NCBI GenBank assembly: GCA_011390055.1
Contig: JAABTC010000060.1
Location: forward strand, 1 to 8,382
Source of the DNA: Burkholderiales bacterium
GTDB lineage: Bacteria > Pseudomonadota > Gammaproteobacteria > Burkholderiales > Burkholderiaceae_C
Reading direction: 5' to 3'
DNA: 8,382 bases
Positions within the stretch are counted from its first letter, which is position 1. Each line of letters opens with the position of its first letter. A program made the position numbers and the translations under genes. Under the pieces are notes generated by a model, which had not been told where the DNA came from, ran no database searches, and saw only the letters and a list, made by a program, of their open reading frames with translations. Positions 6,672 to 8,382 of the stretch are shown piece by piece.

Positions 6672-7345
6672 AGGAAGTAGCCGACGCCGCGCATGCTGCG
6701 GATGAAGTCGGCGCCGAGTTTGCGCCGCAATTGGTGCACGTACACCGACACCGCGTTGCTCTCGACCGCGTCGCCCCACCCGTAGACACGGTCTTCGAGC
6801 TGGGCCCGCGTGAGCACAGCGCCGGGGCGCTGCATCAACGCCTCGAGCACCGCGAACTCGCGTGCCGACAGCAGCACCGGCGCGCCGTCCTTCGTGACCT
6901 CCCGCGTCGCCGGGTCGAGCGTGACGCCGGCATGGGCGAGCACCGGTGCGGCGCGGCCGGCCTGCCGGCGCATCACGGCGCGGATGCGCGCGTTCAGCTC
7001 GTCCATCTCGAACGGCTTGACCAGGTAGTCGTCGGCGCCGGCATCCAATCCTGTGACCCGGTCACCGGTGGCGTCGCGCGCGGTGACGACGATCACCGGC
7101 GTGGCATCGCCGCGATCGCGCAGGGTTCGCAGCACCGCCAGGCCGCCGGCCTCGCGCGACAAGGCCATCGCAGCCAACGCCGGCAGGCCCAGGTCGAGCA
7201 GCACGAGATCGAAACGCTCGCCCGCCAGCGCCGCAGTCGCCGCGTTGGCGTCGTAGACCCAGTCGACCGCGTGCCCTTGCTCGCGCAGGGCCTCGCGCAG
7301 GCTCGCTCCGATCATGCGGTCGTCTTCGACCAGCAGCAGTCGCAT
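6668..7345 (-). CDS. OmpR-family response regulator, QseB/PmrA-like
   Basis: DNA-binding partner of the adjacent kinase. It has 225 residues from ATG 7345. The receiver domain has the acidic pair D8-D9, phospho-acceptor D51 (VLLDLGLP), T88 (VVTARD) and K110 (YLVKPF). The winged-helix domain (about 135-225) carries LSAREFAVLEAL, YGWGDAVESNAVSVYVHQLR and the terminal RGVGY, all typical of the QseB/PmrA/TctD subgroup. Between P55 and G68 there are twelve residues where relatives usually have three, an apparent nine-residue insertion beside the phosphorylation site. The same frame stays open upstream to about 8299, but homology begins exactly at MRLLLVEDD. No Shine-Dalgarno sequence precedes the ATG. 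Likely targets are elements A and B. Confidence 0.95.
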   Translation of the reverse strand: MRLLLVEDDRMIGASLREALREQGHAVDWVYDANAATAALAGERFDLVLLDLGLPALAAMALSREAGGLAVLRTLRDRGDATPVIVVTARDATGDRVTGLDAGADDYLVKPFEMDELNARIRAVMRRQAGRAAPVLAHAGVTLDPATREVTKDGAPVLLSAREFAVLEALMQRPGAVLTRAQLEDRVYGWGDAVESNAVSVYVHQLRRKLGADFIRSMRGVGYFL

Positions 7346-7352
7346 GGGGGAC

Positions 7353-7358
7353 AAGATA
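7353..7358 (-). promoter_or_regulatory. Possible -10 of the regulator-kinase operon
   Basis: TATCTT on the minus strand ends seven bases before the ATG at 7345. Transcription would then begin at or next to the start codon, which fits the missing ribosome site and a leaderless mRNA. No convincing -35 at the right distance was found, so this is weak. Confidence 0.25.
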
Positions 7359-7368
7359 GTCTGCAGGC

Positions 7369-7443
7369 ATGCGATGGCATGACACCTCAACAGACCAGAC
7401 CCAGCCTCTCGGGCACGCCGCGTGCCCACGCGGGAGTCGGTAA
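7369..7443 (+). other. Possible 24-codon leader ORF before mgtC
   Basis: ATG 7369 to TAA 7441-7443 encodes 24 residues (beginning MRWHDTSTDQTQ, with two separate Pro and two Arg codons near the end). It stops 13 bases before the mgtC ATG and spans both overlapping hairpins at 7411-7433. No good ribosome site precedes it, and the ORF may be chance in GC-rich DNA. It is listed because leader peptides are known upstream of mgtC in Salmonella. Confidence 0.2.
7411..7433 (+). promoter_or_regulatory. Two mutually exclusive hairpins in the mgtC leader
   Basis: GGGCACG (7411-7417) pairs perfectly with CGTGCCC (7421-7427) around loop CCG. Alternatively CCGCGT (7418-7423) pairs with ACGCGG (7428-7433) around loop GCCC. 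The two stems share 7421-7427 and cannot form together, as in attenuators. The last stem ends 23 bases before the mgtC ATG. There is no T-run, so any control would act on translation or Rho-dependent termination. An operator for a dimeric regulator is an alternative. Confidence 0.4.
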
Positions 7444-7456
7444 GAAGACATCGACC

Positions 7457-7948
7457 ATGAACGCGTTCTTCGAGGAGCTGACGGCAGGCCTTCCCGACAC
7501 GACGCAGCTGGCGCGTATCGTCTTTCGCCTTGCCGTCGCCGCGCTGCTGGGCGGGATCATCGGCGCCCAGCGCGAACGCGCGGGCAAGCATGCGGGGCTG
7601 CGCACCCACATGCTGGTGGCGCTGGGCGCCGCGCTGTTCATCGTCGCACCGCTCGAAGCGGGCATGTCCAACGAAGACCTGGCCCGCATCATCCAGGGGC
7701 TCGTCGCGGGCATCGGCTTTCTCGGCGCCGGCGCCATCCTCAAGCTCGCCGACGAGAAGCAGATTCAGGGTTTGACCACGGCGGCGGGCTTGTGGCTGAC
7801 CGCCGCCCTGGGCGTCGCCGCCGGCCTGGGCCGATGGGGATCGGCCATGTTCGGTGTCGCATTGATCTGGTTGATCCTCGACGTTCTCGCCCGTGTCGAG
7901 GCGCGGATGCACGGTGCGCGCGACAGCCGTGGGCATCCGGATTGCTGA
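7457..7948 (+). CDS. Short MgtC/SapB-family inner-membrane protein
   Basis: The 163-residue product carries the MgtC/SapB signature blocks: LLGGIIGAQRERAGKHAG then LRTHMLVALGAALF (about 31-61), GLVAGIGFLGAGAIL (81-95) and GLTTAAGLWLTAALGVAAGLG (105-125). About five membrane segments are visible (21-37, 51-64, 81-95, 107-124, 129-145). It lacks the soluble C-terminal domain of Salmonella MgtC (231 aa), so it is the short SapB-like form. Salmonella MgtC supports growth in low magnesium and inhibits ATP synthase; whether that applies here is unknown. ATG 7457 follows a weak GAAG at nine bases. It is divergent from the response regulator with 111 bases between, and its leader holds alternative hairpins. 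Regulation by the adjacent two-component system is possible, though no copy of the box was found here. Confidence 0.92.
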   Translation: MNAFFEELTAGLPDTTQLARIVFRLAVAALLGGIIGAQRERAGKHAGLRTHMLVALGAALFIVAPLEAGMSNEDLARIIQGLVAGIGFLGAGAILKLADEKQIQGLTTAAGLWLTAALGVAAGLGRWGSAMFGVALIWLILDVLARVEARMHGARDSRGHPDC

Positions 7949-7958
7949 TGCGATTTTG

Positions 7959-7975
7959 CGCACGGCGTCCGTGCG
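7959..7975. other. Perfect hairpin just after mgtC
   Basis: CGCACGG (7959-7965) pairs with CCGTGCG (7969-7975) around loop CGT, eleven bases after the mgtC stop. There is no downstream T-run on the plus strand (AAAG follows). It may block 3' decay or act with Rho, but it is not a classical terminator. Confidence 0.4.
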
Positions 7976-7978
7976 AAA

Positions 7979-8010
7979 GCCGCAAGCCGCAAGCCGCAAG
8001 CCGCAAGCCG
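7979..8010. repeat. Heptamer tandem repeat, GCCGCAA x4 plus partial
   Basis: Four perfect head-to-tail copies of GCCGCAA run from 7979 to 8006, with a partial copy GCCG to 8010. The array is flanked by GAAAGC on both sides (7975-7980 and 8017-8022). It is noncoding, 35 bases before the likely start of the channel-like gene. A seven-base unit can change number by replication slippage and would alter spacing upstream of that gene. Confidence 0.9.
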
Positions 8011-8045
8011 AAGGGTGAAAGCTTGATCGGCCCGACTGGTCAGCA

Positions 8046-8382
8046 GTGCAACCGCCCACACCGCCCTCACCGCCTTCACCGCCCAAACCGCCGCCCACCG
8101 ACGCGGGACGCTGGGAGTTGCTGCACCGCATCGACGCCTGGCTCGAAGTGCCGATGCTCGTGCTGGCCTTTGTCTGGATGGCGCTGTTCGTGGTCGAGAT
8201 GGTGCGGGGGCTCAGTCCCCTGCTGGAAACCGCCGGCCTCGTCATCTGGGGTCTGTTCATCCTCGACTTCGGTTTGGGCTTCGCGGTCGCGCCCGTCAAG
8301 CTCGCCTACCTGAAGTCGCACTGGCTGAACGCGATCGCACTGGTGGCGCCGGCGCTGCGCGTGTTCCGGGTGCTGCGCGTTC
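8046..8382 (+). CDS. Voltage-gated channel-like membrane protein, 3' end outside window
   Basis: Only the first 112 residues are visible; the frame is open to the right edge. GTG 8046 is the only sensible start after the in-frame TGA at 8016-8018, although its ribosome site is weak; the ATG at 8154 would begin inside the first membrane segment. A Pro-rich head (about 3-17) is encoded by a 9-base repeat. Then come membrane segments at about 37-53 (S1), 64-81 (S2, with the acidic WGLFILDF motif) and 93-103 (S3), followed by R105, R108 and R111 at every third residue, the hallmark of an S4 voltage sensor. The pattern matches bacterial potassium-channel or ion-transporter family proteins. The pore and selectivity filter would lie beyond the window, so the ion is not determined. 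Confidence 0.8.
   Translation, partial: MQPPTPPSPPSPPKPPPTDAGRWELLHRIDAWLEVPMLVLAFVWMALFVVEMVRGLSPLLETAGLVIWGLFILDFGLGFAVAPVKLAYLKSHWLNAIALVAPALRVFRVLRV
8051..8095 (+). repeat. 9-base coding repeat (ACCGCCNNN x5) in the channel-like gene
   Basis: Five consecutive 9-base units each begin ACCGCC (at 8051, 8060, 8069, 8078 and 8087) and encode a PPx series (PPT, PPS, PPS, PPK, PPP). The unit is a multiple of three, so copy-number changes would lengthen or shorten the Pro-rich head without breaking the frame. Confidence 0.85.

Noticed and set aside
5349..6680. Plus-strand open frame of 443 codons antisense to the histidine kinase
   Set aside because: Same explanation: a shadow of the kinase, with Gln/Arg-rich low-complexity sequence and no domain.
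7959..7975. Hairpin after mgtC as an intrinsic terminator
   Set aside because: No T-run follows on the plus strand, and on the minus strand an A-run follows. It is kept only as an unassigned hairpin.
7979..8010. Heptamer array as a CRISPR remnant
   Set aside because: The units are 7 bases and directly adjacent with no spacers, so it is a simple tandem repeat.
7346..8299. N-terminal extension of the response regulator to a 543-residue protein
   Set aside because: The frame is open by chance through the mgtC region. Receiver homology starts exactly at ATG 7345, and the extension is antisense to the clear MgtC protein.

Overview
The window is GC-rich and shows the third-position GC bias and long antisense shadow frames expected of a high-GC proteobacterium. 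Protein style (QseB/QseC-like two-component pair, DegP/DegQ-type protease with a Met/Gly/Gln-rich loop, exported PRC-barrel protein, short MgtC/SapB protein) suggests a betaproteobacterium of the Burkholderiales. That assignment is inference from style only. No rRNA, tRNA, insertion sequence, phage gene or CRISPR array was seen. Apart from genes cut by the window edges, coding is nearly continuous and no gene-free stretch exceeds 300 bases.

Layout. At 1-585 (+) is the 3' part of a pentapeptide-repeat protein, tail-to-tail with a long minus-strand block. Read in its own direction that block is: response regulator (7345-6668), histidine kinase (6671-5361, overlapping the regulator by GTGA), a small exported protein of unknown family (5263-4622), a DegP/HtrA-type periplasmic protease (4477-3002), an exported protein with two PRC-barrel-like domains (2956-2012), and a membrane-anchored phospholipase D/cardiolipin-synthase-like enzyme (1908-616). 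Divergent from the regulator is a short MgtC/SapB membrane protein (7457-7948, +). After a short region with a heptamer tandem repeat comes the start of a voltage-gated-channel-like protein (8046 to the right edge, +).

Most interesting signal. The small exported protein and the protease are each preceded by the same 58-base element (4506-4563 and 5308-5365; 47 of 58 positions identical by hand alignment). Within it, on the minus strand, four 6-base units lie at an exact 11-base period: CTTAAT, CTTCAC, GCTAAR, CCTCAT. The first two resemble the tandem half-sites of PmrA-type regulators (YTTAAK-N5-YTTAAK), and the adjacent regulator belongs to that OmpR subfamily. The simplest reading is that the two-component system switches on its own downstream envelope genes: periplasmic protease, two exported beta-rich proteins and a phospholipid enzyme. 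That would make this a compact self-wired envelope-stress module, with mgtC divergent from it. The copy nearest the kinase contains the kinase stop codon. These regulatory links are inferred, not shown.

Other points: the regulator appears to carry about nine extra residues beside its phospho-acceptor Asp; the mgtC leader holds two mutually exclusive hairpins and a possible 24-codon leader ORF; and the channel gene begins with a 9-base repeat encoding a PPx tract.
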